The notes: a model not told the origin generated them from the sequence alone. A stretch of DNA of 64,000 nucleotides from Faecalicatena faecalis (GCF_012524165.2 NZ_JABACJ020000004.1:124001-188000); one strand, 5' to 3'; positions 16,816 to 26,782 are shown, counted from the stretch's first letter. Numbers and translations are program-made.

Positions 16816-17787
16816 ATGAAGTCATCTAATATAGGCGGTCAGGCCGTACTCGAAGGCATTATGATGAAGAATAAGGATCATTATGCCGTAGCAGTCAGGA
16901 AGCCTGACAAGGAAATTACAGTAAGCGTTGAGACATATCAGAGCGTAGTCCCGTGGAAAGCAGTTACGAAGATTCCGTTTATCAGGGGGATTTTTAATTT
17001 TGTAGATTCTATGGTTCTGGGAATGAAGACCCTGATGTTCTCTGCAAGCTTTTTTGAAGAAGAGGAAGAGACAAAAGAGGTGCTCACTGCCGATGAACTT
17101 GTGAAGAGGGAAAAAAGGGACAAGATGATCATGAATCTGACCGTTGCCTTTTCTGTGGTATTGGCGGTGGCGATATTTATGGTCCTCCCATACTTTCTGA
17201 GCAACATTTTAAGGAAACATATCATTTCCAGGGCTGCAATCACGATTTTGGAGGGAATCATCCGTGTTGGTATTTTTCTGGCGTATATCCTGCTCGTGTC
17301 AAGGATGGAGGATATCCAGAGGACATTCATGTACCATGGTGCGGAGCATAAGTGTATCAATTGTATTGAGCATGGTCTTGAGTTGAATGTGGAGAATGTC
17401 AGGAAGAGTTCCAAGCAGCACAAGCGCTGTGGGACAAGCTTTTTGTTTTTTGTCATGATCGTGAGCATCATCTTCTGCTTTTTTATTACAACGGATTCCC
17501 AGATTATGCGGGTGGTACTGCGTATTGCACTTTTTCCGCTGATAGCGGGGGTATCCTATGAGATCATTAAGCTGGCAGGCAGCAGCGAGAATTTCCTGGT
17601 CAATCTCTTAAGTAAACCGGGACTTTGGGTACAGAATCTAACAACGAAGGAACCGGATGACAGCATGATCGAGGTCGCGATCTGTGCAGTCGAGGCTGTG
17701 TTTGACTGGAAGGCATATCAGGCAGAGAATTTCGGAGACACCCAGGGTGTTTCAGAACAGCAGGCGGGCTCTGCAGCAGAGGTATAA
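16816..17787 (+). CDS. DUF1385 domain membrane protein
   Basis: A 323-residue protein of the DUF1385 family, recognisable from NIGGQAVLEGIMMKNKDHYA near the start and FMYHGAEHKCINCIEHGLEL near residue 180. Three to five hydrophobic segments between about 105 and 260 indicate an inner-membrane protein. Function is unknown, but the gene is regularly found directly before prmC and prfA, as here (4 bases to prmC). The AGGAGGGG ribosome binding site fixes the ATG at 16816 rather than the upstream one. Confidence 0.92.
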   Translation: MKSSNIGGQAVLEGIMMKNKDHYAVAVRKPDKEITVSVETYQSVVPWKAVTKIPFIRGIFNFVDSMVLGMKTLMFSASFFEEEEETKEVLTADELVKREKRDKMIMNLTVAFSVVLAVAIFMVLPYFLSNILRKHIISRAAITILEGIIRVGIFLAYILLVSRMEDIQRTFMYHGAEHKCINCIEHGLELNVENVRKSSKQHKRCGTSFLFFVMIVSIIFCFFITTDSQIMRVVLRIALFPLIAGVSYEIIKLAGSSENFLVNLLSKPGLWVQNLTTKEPDDSMIEVAICAVEAVFDWKAYQAENFGDTQGVSEQQAGSAAEV

Positions 17788-17791
17788 GGCT

Positions 17792-18655
17792 ATGACGATG
17801 CAGGAAGCATATCAGTTGGGAGAAGAACGTCTGATTCATGCGGGGATAGAAGAAGCCCGTCTGGATGCATGGTATCTTTTGGAGCATGTGACTGGTGTAG
17901 GACGCGCAATGTATTATGCTATGCCGGATAGAGTGTTGAGTGAGGATCAGGAACAAAAGTATCTATATTATATAGAAGAAAGAGCCGGGCGTGTCCCGCT
18001 TCAGCATCTGACTGGAGTACAGGAATTCATGGGGCTTCCATTTCAGGTGAATGAGCATGTCCTGATTCCAAGGCAGGATACAGAGACAGTAGTGGAAGAG
18101 GCTGTCAAAGTCATCCGCCGGGAGGGCATGACAGTCCCGTGTTTTCGAATCTTGGATATGTGCACAGGTTCCGGCTGTATTCTACTGAGTGTATTACATT
18201 ATGGAAGGCAGGAGGCAGTCAGTCTGGAAGGAATCGGAGCCGACATTTCGAAGGAAGCCCTTAAGGTCGCCCGGGCAAATGCCGAAGCACTCCACATAGA
18301 TGCCGAATTTAAGCATAGTGATCTATTCGGACAGATTGAGGGAACATACGAGATGATCATTTCTAATCCGCCCTATATCAGGACGGATGTAATTGAGACT
18401 CTTCAGGAAGAAGTGAAGGCACATGATCCATGGATCGCACTGGACGGCAAAGAAGACGGTCTTTATTTTTACAGGCAGATCGTACAAGAGGCGGGAAGAT
18501 ATCTTGTGAATGGAGGCACGTTGATTTTTGAAATCGGCTGCGACCAGGGAGAAGCAGTGTTTGGACTGATGCAGGAGGCTGGTTACAGGAATATCATGGT
18601 AAAAAAGGATCTTGCAGGTCTTGACCGTGTTGTAATTGGCGTGTATGATAGGTAA
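17792..18655 (+). CDS. prmC: Release factor N5-glutamine methyltransferase PrmC
   Basis: A 287-residue SAM-dependent methyltransferase that methylates the Gln of the GGQ motif of release factors; its substrate RF1 is encoded next. N-terminal helical domain (about residues 1-85), LIPRQDTE (about 92-99), SAM site LDMCTGSGCILL (about 120-131) and the diagnostic NPPY catalytic motif (ISNPPYIRTD, about 189-198). The frame is open upstream over DUF1385, but family alignment and the AGAGG before 17792 favour the start given. Confidence 0.93.
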   Translation: MTMQEAYQLGEERLIHAGIEEARLDAWYLLEHVTGVGRAMYYAMPDRVLSEDQEQKYLYYIEERAGRVPLQHLTGVQEFMGLPFQVNEHVLIPRQDTETVVEEAVKVIRREGMTVPCFRILDMCTGSGCILLSVLHYGRQEAVSLEGIGADISKEALKVARANAEALHIDAEFKHSDLFGQIEGTYEMIISNPPYIRTDVIETLQEEVKAHDPWIALDGKEDGLYFYRQIVQEAGRYLVNGGTLIFEIGCDQGEAVFGLMQEAGYRNIMVKKDLAGLDRVVIGVYDR

Positions 18656-18698
18656 GGAAAGCGTTAGAAACGCAGGTAGTGAGAAAGGATAGAGGAAA

Positions 18699-19772
18699 AT
18701 GTTTGATAGATTAGAAGATTTGCTGATCCGCTACGAGGAAGTGATGGGAGAATTGCAGGAGCCGGACGTGGCGAATGACCCGGAACGATTTCGCAAGCTG
18801 ATGAAGGAACAAAGTGATCTGGGTCCAATCGTAGAGGCATTTAAAGAATATAAGCAGTGTAAGCAGAATATTGAGGACAGCCTTGCTATGCTGGATGAAG
18901 AGTCAGATGAAGAGATGCGTGAGCTGGCGAAGGAAGAACTCAATGAGTCCAAAGCACGTGTCGAAGAGTTAGAGCAGGAATTAAAGATTCTGCTCCTTCC
19001 AAAAGACCCGAACGATGATAAGAACGTTATCGTAGAGATTCGTGCAGGCGCCGGTGGGGACGAGGCGGCATTGTTTGCTGCCGAAGTTTATCGTATGTAT
19101 GTACATTATGCAGAGGGCCGCCGTTGGAGAATCGAGATGATTTCCCTGAATGAGAATGGAATCGGTGGTTTCAAAGAGTGTGTCTTCATGATTACAGGAC
19201 AGGGAGCATATTCTCGTCTGAAGTATGAGAGTGGGGTACACCGTGTACAGCGTGTGCCTGAGACCGAGAGCGGCGGCAGAATCCATACTTCCACGATTAC
19301 GGTCGCAATCATGCCGGAGGCGGAAGAGGTCGACGTTGTGATCGATGATAAAGATATCCGTATCGATGTTATGCGTGCGTCCGGTAATGGTGGACAGTGT
19401 GTCAACACCACGGACTCTGCGGTACGTCTGACTCACTATCCGACCGGAATCGTGATCTACAGCCAGACTGAGAAGTCACAGCTTCAGAATAAGGACAAGG
19501 CATTCCGGCTTTTACGTTCGAAGTTGTATGAACTGGAATTGGAGAAGCAGCAGGCATCTGAGGCAGAGGCAAGAAGAAGCCAGATCGGAACGGGCGATCG
19601 TTCAGAAAAGATCAGGACTTATAATTTCCCGCAGGGAAGAGTCACAGACCATCGGATCAAGCTGACACTTCACAAGCTGGATACAATCATGAATGGAGAC
19701 TTAGACGAGATTATTGACAGCCTCATTGCGGCAGACCAGACGGCGAAATTAGCGAAAATGAACGAAGAGTAG
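18699..19772 (+). CDS. prfA: Peptide chain release factor 1
   Basis: A 357-residue class I release factor reading UAA and UAG. The anticodon-like PxT tripeptide appears as PET in [14 protein letters not shown] (about residue 184). The catalytic GGQ lies in [17 protein letters not shown] (about 225-241), where many RF1 proteins have GAGGQHVN. The Gln is the PrmC target. Length is normal. It lies 43 bases after prmC with an AGAGGAAA ribosome binding site. Confidence 0.96.
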   Translation: MFDRLEDLLIRYEEVMGELQEPDVANDPERFRKLMKEQSDLGPIVEAFKEYKQCKQNIEDSLAMLDEESDEEMRELAKEELNESKARVEELEQELKILLLPKDPNDDKNVIVEIRAGAGGDEAALFAAEVYRMYVHYAEGRRWRIEMISLNENGIGGFKECVFMITGQGAYSRLKYESGVHRVQRVPETESGGRIHTSTITVAIMPEAEEVDVVIDDKDIRIDVMRASGNGGQCVNTTDSAVRLTHYPTGIVIYSQTEKSQLQNKDKAFRLLRSKLYELELEKQQASEAEARRSQIGTGDRSEKIRTYNFPQGRVTDHRIKLTLHKLDTIMNGDLDEIIDSLIAADQTAKLAKMNEE

Positions 19773-19776
19773 TAAG

Positions 19777-19824
19777 AAAGAGGAAAGAGACCTTTACTGT
19801 AAAAGTCGGTCTGTTTCCTCTTTT
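19777..19824. terminator. Bidirectional terminator between prfA and the VanZ gene
   Basis: AAAGAGGAAAGAGACC (19777-19792) pairs with GGTCTGTTTCCTCTTT (19808-19823) with one mismatch. T-rich sequence follows on both strands, and it sits between two convergent stop codons. Confidence 0.75.
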
Positions 19825-19827
19825 GAT

Positions 19828-20445
19828 TTACATGAAAAACATCTTTACCATCCAGCGCCAATTGAACAGCAGGAATTCTCCAAGTATACTAAGTACCAGA
19901 TAAACAGAGGCTTCATGTCCTGCGATGGATACCTCCCGCTTTCCTCCCTTTGGGTGGAACAGACATACGAAGACGATCCAGACGATATAGCCGGCTAGTG
20001 CACCCAGCGTATTCATGATCAGATCATCGATATCTGTCACTCGGTTATTGAACAGCTGGCAGACTTCAATTGCAAGGGAATATCCGGCACCTGCAAGAAG
20101 AACCTTGAACGGAGAGCGCATCTCCTTCCAGATAAAGGGGAGCAGGAATCCCAGCGGCATGAACATGAAAATATTCAGTATCTGAGAGAGGGCTGTAATG
20201 TCCGTTAGTGGAATCAGATTCATCTTATCAAATGTTAAAATACTGTCATAATGTCCGATATCCCATATCGTCCCGATTCCGGTCGTTTCCAGGACCATGT
20301 ATAGATATAACAGAAAAATACAGACCCAGATAAAATGCGGTGCAGTCAAATAGTGGCTGCGCTTTTTCAGACACAGGAACATGTAGAGAAAGCAGGGCAG
20401 CATAATACAGAGAAGTGGATAAAGTGTGGTAATAAGTGTCGTCAT
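19828..20445 (-). CDS. VanZ family membrane protein
   Basis: A 205-residue protein with five or six hydrophobic segments. The family signature appears as NLIPLTDI near residue 74, FMPLGFLLPFIW (about 92-103) and AIEVCQLFNNRVTDIDDLIMNTLGA in composition (about 122-146). VanZ-like proteins confer low teicoplanin resistance in enterococci, but in clostridia most have no known role and there is no van cluster here. The GGGAGG ribosome binding site fixes the ATG at 20445, five codons into the open frame. Confidence 0.88.
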   Translation of the reverse strand: MTTLITTLYPLLCIMLPCFLYMFLCLKKRSHYLTAPHFIWVCIFLLYLYMVLETTGIGTIWDIGHYDSILTFDKMNLIPLTDITALSQILNIFMFMPLGFLLPFIWKEMRSPFKVLLAGAGYSLAIEVCQLFNNRVTDIDDLIMNTLGALAGYIVWIVFVCLFHPKGGKREVSIAGHEASVYLVLSILGEFLLFNWRWMVKMFFM

Positions 20446-20686
20446 ATAAGATCCTCCCATGAATACCCTTTTAGTCTATCTTTATTCTCACAGATTCTTT
20501 TTAACATTTACTGGTTATTTTATTAAGAATTGTTTAATTAAGCCAAAGGCGTGATTTTTGAATGGTGCGAGTGAACAGCAATAAGCGATGAATATGGATA
20601 AGAGAAATCAAGCCGGGGAGGTTTACAAATATGGTAGAACAGGAGTAATATGATATTCGTAAAACGTTTACAGGAGAGAAAAGATT

Positions 20687-22429
20687 ATGAAAGAGAAGTT
20701 AAAAAAGTTATTTGCGTATTATAAGCCCTATAAAGGGTTGTTTTACAGTGACATGTTTTTTGCGATTCTGGGAGCAGCGGTCACGTTAGTTCTGCCTCTG
20801 CTTGTCAGATACATTACGAATGAAGTCGTGTATTTTGATGCGGCAGAAGCAAAACAGGCGATTATTGTGCTGGGAGCAGTCATGATCGGGCTTGTTCTGC
20901 TGGAAGTGTTCTGTAATTTTTATATTGCATATTTTGGGCACATCATGGGGGCGAAGATGGAAGCTGACATGCGCAGCGATATTTTCGGGCACTATCAGAA
21001 GCTGACATTTGCTTTCTATGATAATCAGAAGGTGGGGCACCTGCTGTCCAGGATCACCAGTGACTTGTTTGATATCAGCGAGCTTCTGCACCATGGACCG
21101 GAGGATCTTGTGATTTCCATCATCAAGATCGCGGGTTCCTTCATCATTCTGCTTACGGTGAATGTAAAGCTGGCGCTGATCGCATTTGCCTTCATTCCAG
21201 TGATGGCGGTATTTGCCTTCTATTATAATGGGAAGATGAAGCGGGCATTCAAACGCACCAGAGAGAAGATCGCAGATATCAACGGGCAGATCGAGGACAG
21301 CCTTTCTGGGATTCGTGTTGTCAAATCTTTTGCGAATGAAAAAGTAGAAATGAAAAAGTTCAAAGTCGGGAATGATAACTTTGTGGCAGCGAAAAAGCAG
21401 AATTATAAATATATGGGAATCTATAATTCTGGGCTTGGAGCAATGAGTACGCTGATTACAGTTGTTGTACTGCTCTCAGGTGTCGGGATGATGTTGTCAA
21501 AGAGTATTCTGGTGACGGATTTGATCACATTTTTGCTCTATATCAATAATTTTACTGAGCCTGTGAAAAAGCTGGTATCCTTTACCGAACAGTTCCAAAA
21601 TGGATACTCTGGTTTTGAACGTTTCCTGGAGGTATTATCGATTGCACCGGATATTGCAGATGAACCAGATGCCATCTCCCTGGACCAGGTAGAAGGAGCG
21701 ATTGAGTTCAAAGATGTCTCTTTCTATTATGAAAACGAAGAGGATAAGGTCCTGGAAGACTTGAATCTGAAAGTCGGGGCGGGAGATTACATTGCACTGG
21801 TCGGTCCATCGGGAGTCGGTAAGACGACGCTGTGCAGCCTGATTCCAAGATTTTACGAAGTGAGCGAAGGTGGTATCTATCTGGACGGAACGGATATCCG
21901 TCACATTAAGCTGGACGAATTGAGAAATCATATTGGAATTGTACAGCAGGATGTCTACCTCTTCGCAGGGACGATTATGGACAACATTCGTTATGGAAGG
22001 CCGGAGGCGACGGATGAGGAGGTCATTCTTGCGGCAAAACGAGCCAATGCCCATGAGTTCATTATGAGTTTTCAAGATGGATATCTGACGGATATTGGTC
22101 AGCGCGGCGCAAAGCTGTCAGGCGGACAGAAGCAGCGATTGTCGATCGCCCGTGTATTCTTAAAAAATCCAGAAATACTGATTTTCGATGAGGCGACCTC
22201 TGCACTGGATAATGAAAGCGAAAAGGTGGTTCAACAGTCCATGGAAAATCTGGCAAAGAACAGGACTACCTTTGTGATCGCCCACAGACTTTCTACAATT
22301 CGTAATGCACAGCGCATCCTGGTCATGACTGAGAAGGGGATCGAGGAAGAGGGAACCCATGAAGAGCTGATGGAAAAACAGGGAATTTATGCGGGACTCT
22401 ATGCTATGCAGTTCAGAAAAAGTGAGTAA
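20687..22429 (+). CDS. ABC transporter, fused permease and ATPase (exporter half-transporter)
   Basis: A 580-residue half-transporter. Six membrane helices cover about residues 15-305, with the coupling sequence SDLFDISELLHHGPEDL. The ATPase domain has Walker A GPSGVGKTTL (about 370-379), signature LSGGQKQRLSIARVF (about 475), Walker B EILIFDEATSALD and the switch His in VIAHRLST. The type I exporter (MsbA/MDR) architecture is clear and the substrate unknown. The usual heterodimer partner is absent on either side, so it may be a homodimer. About 240 bases of AT-rich spacer upstream hold no gene. Confidence 0.94.
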   Translation: MKEKLKKLFAYYKPYKGLFYSDMFFAILGAAVTLVLPLLVRYITNEVVYFDAAEAKQAIIVLGAVMIGLVLLEVFCNFYIAYFGHIMGAKMEADMRSDIFGHYQKLTFAFYDNQKVGHLLSRITSDLFDISELLHHGPEDLVISIIKIAGSFIILLTVNVKLALIAFAFIPVMAVFAFYYNGKMKRAFKRTREKIADINGQIEDSLSGIRVVKSFANEKVEMKKFKVGNDNFVAAKKQNYKYMGIYNSGLGAMSTLITVVVLLSGVGMMLSKSILVTDLITFLLYINNFTEPVKKLVSFTEQFQNGYSGFERFLEVLSIAPDIADEPDAISLDQVEGAIEFKDVSFYYENEEDKVLEDLNLKVGAGDYIALVGPSGVGKTTLCSLIPRFYEVSEGGIYLDGTDIRHIKLDELRNHIGIVQQDVYLFAGTIMDNIRYGRPEATDEEVILAAKRANAHEFIMSFQDGYLTDIGQRGAKLSGGQKQRLSIARVFLKNPEILIFDEATSALDNESEKVVQQSMENLAKNRTTFVIAHRLSTIRNAQRILVMTEKGIEEEGTHEELMEKQGIYAGLYAMQFRKSE

Positions 22430-22432
22430 ACA

Positions 22433-22461
22433 TTGTCAGACAGCCAGAAATTTGGTATACT
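22433..22461 (+). promoter_or_regulatory. Promoter of the DUF2156-aminotransferase operon
   Basis: TTGTCA (22433-22438), a 17-base spacer and TATACT (22456-22461), beginning directly after the ABC transporter stop codon. The leader to the DUF2156 gene would be about 125 bases. Confidence 0.6.
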
Positions 22462-22594
22462 GTCAAAGTGTATATTTTTTTGAGATAGAAAAATAACACA
22501 CGTTGGGAAAGAAATTTATATAGGAAATGATTCATAAGAAATACCATGATCGAAGAAGATGTACCAGTAAACATTCAGAAAGAGTAGGTTAAGA

Positions 22595-23491
22595 ATGGAC
22601 GAAATTAAATTTAAACGGCCGGAATTGGAGGATCGGGAAATTATTAGTTCCTATTTCGCAAAAGCGCCGAGCAGGAGCTGTGAGAGGACCTTTGCTAATG
22701 TATATCTCTGGTCCCGGCATTATCATGTGAAGTATGCGGTGATAGAGGATGCTCTGATTTTTCAGGACGATGAAGTGGATCTTGCATTCGCATATCCGGC
22801 AGGAGAGCCTCAGTGTGTTAAGAATGCGCTAGAGTTTCTTACAAAATATAGCCAGGAGCGCGGATATCCGTTAAAACTTTATAATGTAACACAGGAGAAC
22901 TTTGCCCAGTTGGAGGCCTGGTATCCAGGGGAGTTCCAGGTCGAGTATATCCGTGATGCGGCGGACTACGTCTATGAGTCAGAGAAGCTCGCTACACTGC
23001 CGGGAAAGAAGCTCCACAGTAAGCGCAACCATATCAATAAATTTAAGTCCTTATATCCGAACTGGAGTTATGAATCACTTTCAGAAGCCAATCAGGAAGA
23101 ATGCTTCCAAATGGCACTCAAATGGAGGAACCAGAACGGATGTGATGAGGACCCGGAGAAAAATGCGGAGATGTGTGTTACCCTGAATTCTCTTCGGCTC
23201 TACAAAGAGCTGGGGCAGACAGGGGGAGTCTTAAGGATTGACGATAAAATCGCAGCCTTTGCGATTGGGGAGCCAATCAGTGAGGACACCTTTGTCGTGC
23301 ACATTGAAAAGGCATTTCCTCATATAGATGGGGCTTACCCGATGATCAACCAGCAGTTCGTTCTCCATGAATGCATGGATTACAAGTATGTGAACAGAGA
23401 AGAGGACACTGGTGCAGAAGGCCTTAGAAAGGCAAAGATGTCTTACCGTCCGGCTTTTATGGTTGAGAAGGGAATTGTAACAAAGAAATAA
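22595..23491 (+). CDS. DUF2156 (GNAT-fold, phosphatidylglycerol lysyltransferase C-terminal-like) protein
   Basis: A 298-residue soluble protein of the DUF2156 family, related to the double-GNAT domain of MprF and FemX aminoacyl transferases. Visible: FANVYLWSRHYHVKYAV near residue 35, GKKLHSKRNHINKFK (about 138-152, the usual KxRNxIN motif) and VHIEKAFPHIDGAYPMINQQ in the second half. There is no membrane domain, so it is not a complete MprF. It may transfer an aminoacyl or acyl group, with the substrate unknown. It precedes two aminotransferases in one operon. Confidence 0.87.
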   Translation: MDEIKFKRPELEDREIISSYFAKAPSRSCERTFANVYLWSRHYHVKYAVIEDALIFQDDEVDLAFAYPAGEPQCVKNALEFLTKYSQERGYPLKLYNVTQENFAQLEAWYPGEFQVEYIRDAADYVYESEKLATLPGKKLHSKRNHINKFKSLYPNWSYESLSEANQEECFQMALKWRNQNGCDEDPEKNAEMCVTLNSLRLYKELGQTGGVLRIDDKIAAFAIGEPISEDTFVVHIEKAFPHIDGAYPMINQQFVLHECMDYKYVNREEDTGAEGLRKAKMSYRPAFMVEKGIVTKK

Positions 23492-23518
23492 CTGAACAAA
23501 AGAAAGGGAGAAAAAGTC

Positions 23519-24706
23519 ATGATTTCAAAGAAAATGGAAAATATGGTTGCAAATAGTTCCGCAATCCGCGCAATGTTCGAGGAAGGAAACCGCTTGGCAG
23601 GAATCTACGGCGCTGAGAATGTATACGATTTCAGCCTGGGGAATCCGAACGTTCCAGCACCGGAGACAGTAAAGGACGCGATTCGTGAGCTTTTGAATGA
23701 GGAAGATCCGGTCGTGCTGCATGGATATACCAACAGTAATGCAGGATATGAGGATGTCAGAACGGCAGTCGCAGAATCCTTAAATGCAAAGTTCGGTACT
23801 GACTTCTCTGCAAAAAATATTACCATGACAGTCGGCGCAGCAGGAGGATTGAATGTCATTCTGAAATCGCTGCTGAATCCGGGAGATGAGGTCATTGCTT
23901 TTGCTCCATATTTCGGGGAGTACAGAAGTTACACGAATAATTATGACGGCGTGCTGGTGGAGATTTCACCGGATACAGAGACATTCCAGCCAAAGCTGGA
24001 TGAATTCGAGGCGAAGATCACTGCAAAGACAAAGGCTGTAATCGTAAATACTCCGAACAATCCGACCGGGGTCGTATATTCAGAAGAAACGATCAAAAAA
24101 ATGGCGGCCATCATGGAGGCAAAACAGAAGGAATTTGGAACAGACATCTATCTGATTTCAGACGAGCCGTATAGGGAACTGGCTTATGACGGAGTGGAGG
24201 TTCCTTATCTGACAAAATACTATGCGAACACAGTTGTTGGTTATTCCTACAGTAAATCCTTGTCTCTTCCGGGAGAGCGCATCGGATATCTGGTCATCCC
24301 TAACGAGGCTGCTGACAGCGAAAAGCTGATCGGTGCTGCCAATGTTGCGACAAGGATTCTGGGCTTTGTCAATGCGCCGACCCTGCAGCAGAAGGTGGTA
24401 AAGAAATGCCTGAATGAAAAGACGGATATTTCTTACTACAACAGGAACCGGGAGACACTGTATCATGGTCTGAAAGAACTTGGATTCGAATGCATCAAAC
24501 CGGAGGGAGCTTTTTATCTTTTCGTAAAATCACCGGTCGCAGATGAAAAAGAATTCTGTGCTGCTGCAAAGAAGTACAATATCCTGATCGTACCGGGAAC
24601 CTCGTTTGCTTGTCCGGGATATGTGCGTCTTGCATATTGTGTATCTTACGAGACAATCGTCAATTCTCTGCCTAAATTTGCGGAATTGGCAAAAGAATAT
24701 AAGTAG
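23519..24706 (+). CDS. Pyridoxal-phosphate aminotransferase, class I (aspartate aminotransferase-like)
   Basis: A 395-residue fold-type I aminotransferase. Evidence: DFSLGNPNVPAPETV (about 38-52), NTPNNPTGVVYS (about 177-188), ISDEPYRELAYD (about 216-227) and the PLP-binding Lys in YSYSKSLSLPGERIGYL (about 243-259). Many Lachnospiraceae carry this enzyme, annotated as aspartate or tyrosine/aromatic aminotransferase; the amino-acid preference is not readable. It lies 27 bases after the DUF2156 gene with an AAAGGGAG ribosome binding site. Confidence 0.9.
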   Translation: MISKKMENMVANSSAIRAMFEEGNRLAGIYGAENVYDFSLGNPNVPAPETVKDAIRELLNEEDPVVLHGYTNSNAGYEDVRTAVAESLNAKFGTDFSAKNITMTVGAAGGLNVILKSLLNPGDEVIAFAPYFGEYRSYTNNYDGVLVEISPDTETFQPKLDEFEAKITAKTKAVIVNTPNNPTGVVYSEETIKKMAAIMEAKQKEFGTDIYLISDEPYRELAYDGVEVPYLTKYYANTVVGYSYSKSLSLPGERIGYLVIPNEAADSEKLIGAANVATRILGFVNAPTLQQKVVKKCLNEKTDISYYNRNRETLYHGLKELGFECIKPEGAFYLFVKSPVADEKEFCAAAKKYNILIVPGTSFACPGYVRLAYCVSYETIVNSLPKFAELAKEYK

Positions 24707-24726
24707 AGAAAAACAGGAGTCAAGAG

Positions 24727-25809
24727 ATGGAATTAAATCCGAAGATTTTAGAGAATATCCGAAAGGTAGAGCCTTATGTTCCGGGGGAACAGCCGCAGAA
24801 TAAGGTCATCAAGCTGAATACGAATGAAAATCCATACCCACCTGCTCCTGGAGTCGTTGAGGCGGTCCGAAACATGGATGTGGACCGTTTCCGTCTCTAC
24901 CCAGACCCGGGGGCCTCAAGCCTGGTAGATGCACTGGCGGATTATTATGGGGTAGGCACAGACCAGGTCTTTGTGGGCGTGGGATCAGATGATGTATTAT
25001 CGATGTGCTTTTTGACATTTTTTAATTCAGATAAGCCAATTTTATTCCCGGACATTACCTATTCTTTTTACAAGGTATGGGCGGAACTTTACAGGATTCC
25101 ATATGAATGCCAGGAATTAGACGAGGATTTCCGAATCAGGAAGGAAGACTATTATCAGGAAAACGGCGGGATCATCTTCCCGAATCCAAATGCACCGACA
25201 GCGATTTATGAGGAACTGGATTTTGTGGAGGACATCATCAGACACAACCAGGATGTCATCGTGATCGTAGATGAGGCATACATAGATTTTGCAGGAAGGT
25301 CAGCACTAGAGCTGTTAGATAAGTATAAAAACCTTCTTGTAGTACAGACCTTTTCCAAGGCAAGATCTATGGCTGGAATGCGAATTGGATACGCGATCGG
25401 TGCGCCCGAATTGATTCAATATCTAAATGATGTGAAGTATTCCTTTAATTCGTATACCATGAATCAGCCGTCACTCGTCTATGGAGTGGAGGCCGTGAAG
25501 GATAAGGCATATTTTGAGAAAACGGTCAACAGGATCGTTGAGACGAGGGAGTGGGCAAAGGGGGAGCTAAAGAAGCTGGGATTTGTTTTCCCGGATGCAA
25601 AGGCGAACTTTATCTTTGCATCACATCCTGATTATGATGCGAAAGAGCTGTTTGAAGCATTGAAAAAAGAGAATATTTATGTCAGATACTGGGGCAGCAA
25701 GAGAATTGAACAGTATCTGCGTATCACCATCGGTACGAGAGAAGAGATGGAAGCACTTTTCGCATTTTTGAAAAGATACATGAATAAAGTAGGAGAAAAT
25801 AATTTATGA
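24727..25809 (+). CDS. hisC: Histidinol-phosphate aminotransferase
   Basis: A 360-residue PLP enzyme that transaminates histidinol phosphate/imidazole acetol phosphate in histidine synthesis. The start LNPKILENIRKVEPYVPGEQ, LNTNENPYPPAPGV (about 30-43), RLYPDPGASSLVDALA, NPNAPTA (the usual NPNNPTG altered) and TFSKARSMAGMRIGY (Lys about 221) are HisC signatures. No other his gene is near, so it may also serve aromatic amino acids. It overlaps the next gene by 4 bases. Confidence 0.9.
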   Translation: MELNPKILENIRKVEPYVPGEQPQNKVIKLNTNENPYPPAPGVVEAVRNMDVDRFRLYPDPGASSLVDALADYYGVGTDQVFVGVGSDDVLSMCFLTFFNSDKPILFPDITYSFYKVWAELYRIPYECQELDEDFRIRKEDYYQENGGIIFPNPNAPTAIYEELDFVEDIIRHNQDVIVIVDEAYIDFAGRSALELLDKYKNLLVVQTFSKARSMAGMRIGYAIGAPELIQYLNDVKYSFNSYTMNQPSLVYGVEAVKDKAYFEKTVNRIVETREWAKGELKKLGFVFPDAKANFIFASHPDYDAKELFEALKKENIYVRYWGSKRIEQYLRITIGTREEMEALFAFLKRYMNKVGENNL

Positions 25810-26315
25810 AAGAAGCTTTAATTGATTGGTTCATTGTAAATCTGGGGGGGAAGGTAAGCAAGCAATTTATCGTATTTGTGATTTCTATGGTGCCGATTCT
25901 GGAACTAAGAGGTGGTCTGATTGCGGCGGGTCCGGCGATTCTGGATGTTGAGAAGTGGCAGGCCATCCCAATCTGTATCATAGGGAATTTGATTCCGATC
26001 CCATTCATCTTATTATTGATCACGAAGATCTTTGACTGGATGAAGGGAACGAAAAAACTGCGTCCAATCGTAGAAAAGCTGGAAGCAAAAGCGATGAGCA
26101 AGAGTAAGAACATTGAGAAATATGAGTTTTGGGGACTGGTTGCCTTTGTGGGAATTCCACTCCCGGGGACTGGTGCGTGGACAGGCTCTCTGATCGCAGC
26201 ACTCCTCGGAATCCGGTTCAGAAAGGCTTTTCCGGCAATTGTTCTGGGCGTACTGATCGCGGCATTTATTATGACAATATTATCTTATACAGTAATCGGC
26301 GGGATTTTTGCTTGA
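25806..26315 (+). CDS. Small multidrug export protein (COG2426 family)
   Basis: A 169-residue membrane protein with four or five hydrophobic segments, recognised by MVPILELRGGLIAAGPAI (about residues 29-46) and GIPLPGTGAWTGSLIA (about 116-131). The family is annotated as a putative small multidrug exporter, with weak functional evidence. The ATGA overlap with hisC makes it the last gene of that operon. Confidence 0.87.
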   Translation: MKEALIDWFIVNLGGKVSKQFIVFVISMVPILELRGGLIAAGPAILDVEKWQAIPICIIGNLIPIPFILLLITKIFDWMKGTKKLRPIVEKLEAKAMSKSKNIEKYEFWGLVAFVGIPLPGTGAWTGSLIAALLGIRFRKAFPAIVLGVLIAAFIMTILSYTVIGGIFA

Positions 26316-26321
26316 TTTTGT

Positions 26322-26371
26322 AAGGACAGGCTTCTGTCACCCTTTGGGTCTAGAATCCTGTCCTTGTTCTT
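26322..26371 (+). terminator. Terminator inside the 3' end of the convergent XRE gene
   Basis: AAGGACAGG (26322-26330) pairs with CCTGTCCTT (26357-26365), followed by GTTCTTT. The 3' arm lies in the last codons of the XRE gene on the other strand, so the two genes share this sequence. Confidence 0.6.
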
Positions 26372-26693
26372 TATAGCTGAGATATTCGAGATAGTCAAAG
26401 CCGCTGTCCTGGGAAACCTTGGAGAGGCTGGCATATACTTTTAATAATCTTTTAAGGCTGTGTTTGGGGCTGCCTTCTATAGAAATCGGATAATATTCAT
26501 AACCGGTCAGCAGGTAATCTACAGAAACATCAAAAAACCTTGCAATTTCAATCAGCCTTTCGTAATCGGGCTGTTTTCCTTTCGTTTCATAACCTGCAAC
26601 TGTTGAACGGGTGATTCCCAATTGGTCCGCTAATTCAGACTGTGTGATGCCTTTTTCTTCCCTTAATTCTTTTAACATAGCTGCAAACCTCAT
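26337..26693 (-). CDS. XRE family transcriptional regulator
   Basis: A 118-residue regulator. The N-terminal helix-turn-helix is classic Cro/CI: MLKELREEKGITQSELADQL and ITRSTVAGYETKGKQPDYER within residues 6-50. RFFDVSVDYLLTG follows, and then a 45-residue C-terminal tail of unknown role. The ATG at 26693 has AGGAGGT at ideal distance; an upstream TTG is part of that site. It is divergent from the membrane-anchored gene at 26882, and a dyad between them is a likely operator. Confidence 0.92.
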   Translation of the reverse strand: MRFAAMLKELREEKGITQSELADQLGITRSTVAGYETKGKQPDYERLIEIARFFDVSVDYLLTGYEYYPISIEGSPKHSLKRLLKVYASLSKVSQDSGFDYLEYLSYKEQGQDSRPKG

Positions 26694-26782
26694 AAAGCAC
26701 CTCCTCAATACTTGGAATATTTTAACAGTTCTTTTCCATTTATTAAGGTTATGTGGCGAAAATCAACGAAAATAGTCATAGT

